Assembly (NCBI GenBank): GCA_041662605.1
Contig: JBAZSD010000040.1
Span: 1 to 22,362 of the forward strand
Length of the DNA stretch: 22,362 bases
Reading direction: 5' to 3'
Origin: Desulfomonilaceae bacterium
GTDB lineage: Bacteria; Desulfobacterota; Desulfomonilia; Desulfomonilales; Desulfomonilaceae
The number at the start of each line of letters is the position of its first letter. The first letter of the stretch is position 1. The translations under genes were made by a program, and so were the position numbers. A model generated the notes under the pieces. That model did no database searches. It saw only the letters and a list, made by a program, of their open reading frames with translations, and had not been told where the DNA came from. This document shows positions 21,845 through 22,362 of the stretch, piece by piece.

Positions 21845-22362
21845 TTAATTCCCTATTCCTGATGCTGGGTCAGGGGCGTTTGAACCATCATTTGTAATTT
21901 CCCAAACCTGTTTTTTGTTTAGGGCCTTTTCTGTTCTGTAACTGGGACCAGTAAGCTCCAGGATGACGCAGTGATGGACAAGTCGGTCTATGGCAGCTGC
22001 GGTTGTCATTGGGTCTTTGAATATTTTGTCCCACTGGGAAAAGACGAGGTTGGAAGTGATTAGCACGCTTCGGCGCTCGTATCTATCCGCCAGGAATGTA
22101 AAAAGAACCTCCATTTCTTCCTGCTGTTGTTGTACATAACCAATGTCATCTATAATGACGGCCTCAAAACGGTCGAGGCGTCGCATCTCTTTGTCAAGCT
22201 TCAACTCTCGCTTTGCCGCAAGTAGGTTTTGGACTAGTCGGTAAGCGGGAGTGAAAAATACGGAATGTCCTTTTAGGATCAACTCATGACCTATAGCGCA
22301 AACAAGGTGCGTTTTACCCCGTCCGGGCAGACCAAAAGCCAGTATATTTTCAGCTCGTTTCA
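21845..22362 (-). CDS. istB: IstB-like transposition helper ATPase (5' end beyond window)
   Basis: The frame stays open to the window edge, giving the C-terminal 172 residues of a protein that is usually about 250 long. The Walker A motif GLPGRGKT lies at 22310-22333 and the Walker B motif as VIIDDIGY; LITSNLVFSQW, DRLVHHC and the sensor region IDRLVHH match the AAA+ helper of IS21-family transposons. The protein loads at target DNA and stimulates the IstA transposase. An internal TTG at 22280-22282 is not the real start, because the Walker A motif lies upstream of it in the same frame. No frameshift is seen in the visible part. The istA gene should lie to the right. Confidence 0.9.
   Translation of the reverse strand, partial: KRAENILAFGLPGRGKTHLVCAIGHELILKGHSVFFTPAYRLVQNLLAAKRELKLDKEMRRLDRFEAVIIDDIGYVQQQQEEMEVLFTFLADRYERRSVLITSNLVFSQWDKIFKDPMTTAAAIDRLVHHCVILELTGPSYRTEKALNKKQVWEITNDGSNAPDPASGIGN

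Larger units (their letters stand above)
21758..22362 (-). mobile_element. IS21-family insertion sequence, left end (incomplete)
   Basis: Called from the istB-type gene plus the tandem repeats at its 3' side. The istA transposase gene and the other end should lie beyond the right edge of the window. The left boundary is approximate. Confidence 0.65.

Noticed and set aside
1..22362. CRISPR arrays, ribosomal RNA or an origin of replication
   Set aside because: No regularly spaced repeats with spacers, no rRNA-like sequence and no DnaA-box clusters were noticed.

Overview
The window looks like chromosomal DNA of a Gram-negative bacterium, most likely a deltaproteobacterium (Desulfobacterota, for example a Desulfomonile- or Syntrophobacter-like organism). 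This rests on protein flavour: a hybrid kinase with a PocR sensory domain, a stand-alone pyruvate-kinase alpha/beta-domain protein, an orphan Leu/Ile/Val-type binding protein, and exported proteins with Sec and Tat signals. No ribosomal RNA or other taxonomic marker is present, so the assignment is tentative. Gene density is low, and many gaps of 300-900 bases hold inverted repeats, small ORFs and gene debris.

Left part (1-2900): a gene-poor leader, an orphan ABC-type substrate-binding protein (626-1846), a convergent intergenic region with two elaborate inverted-repeat structures, and a secreted five-repeat ankyrin protein on the minus strand.

Central signalling cluster (3067-9382, plus strand): a 1212-residue PocR-PAS hybrid histidine kinase with two receivers and an Hpt domain, then a receiver-SpoIIE/PP2C phosphatase 11 bases downstream, then a receiver-class III nucleotide cyclase. 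The receivers of the two response regulators are almost identical over their first half, so one kinase may drive both a protein-phosphatase output and a cyclic-nucleotide output. A strong stem-loop ends the cluster, facing a small secreted protein.

Middle part (9540-17466): single genes separated by long spacers. They are a small secreted protein, an apparent MaoC-dehydratase remnant next to a dispersed 16-bp repeat, a pyruvate-kinase-like alpha/beta protein, a hotdog thioesterase, a six-segment potassium channel, a possible 47-residue membrane peptide, a periplasmic class C beta-lactamase-type serine hydrolase, and a Tat-exported bicupin of the oxalate decarboxylase family.

Right part (17467-22362): DNA that is more AT-rich. 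A well-formed sigma70-type promoter overlapped by a palindrome precedes a long structured leader and a membrane-anchored, repeat-built protein of unknown function. Next comes the 3' part (anticodon arm to CCA) of a tRNA-Glu(CUC) gene without its 5' half, the usual footprint of an element integrated at a tRNA gene. To its right lie only unrecognised small genes, one reading frame broken by an amber codon, and the left end of an IS21-family insertion sequence (istB, running off the window). I read this as the left end of an integrated element extending past the window.
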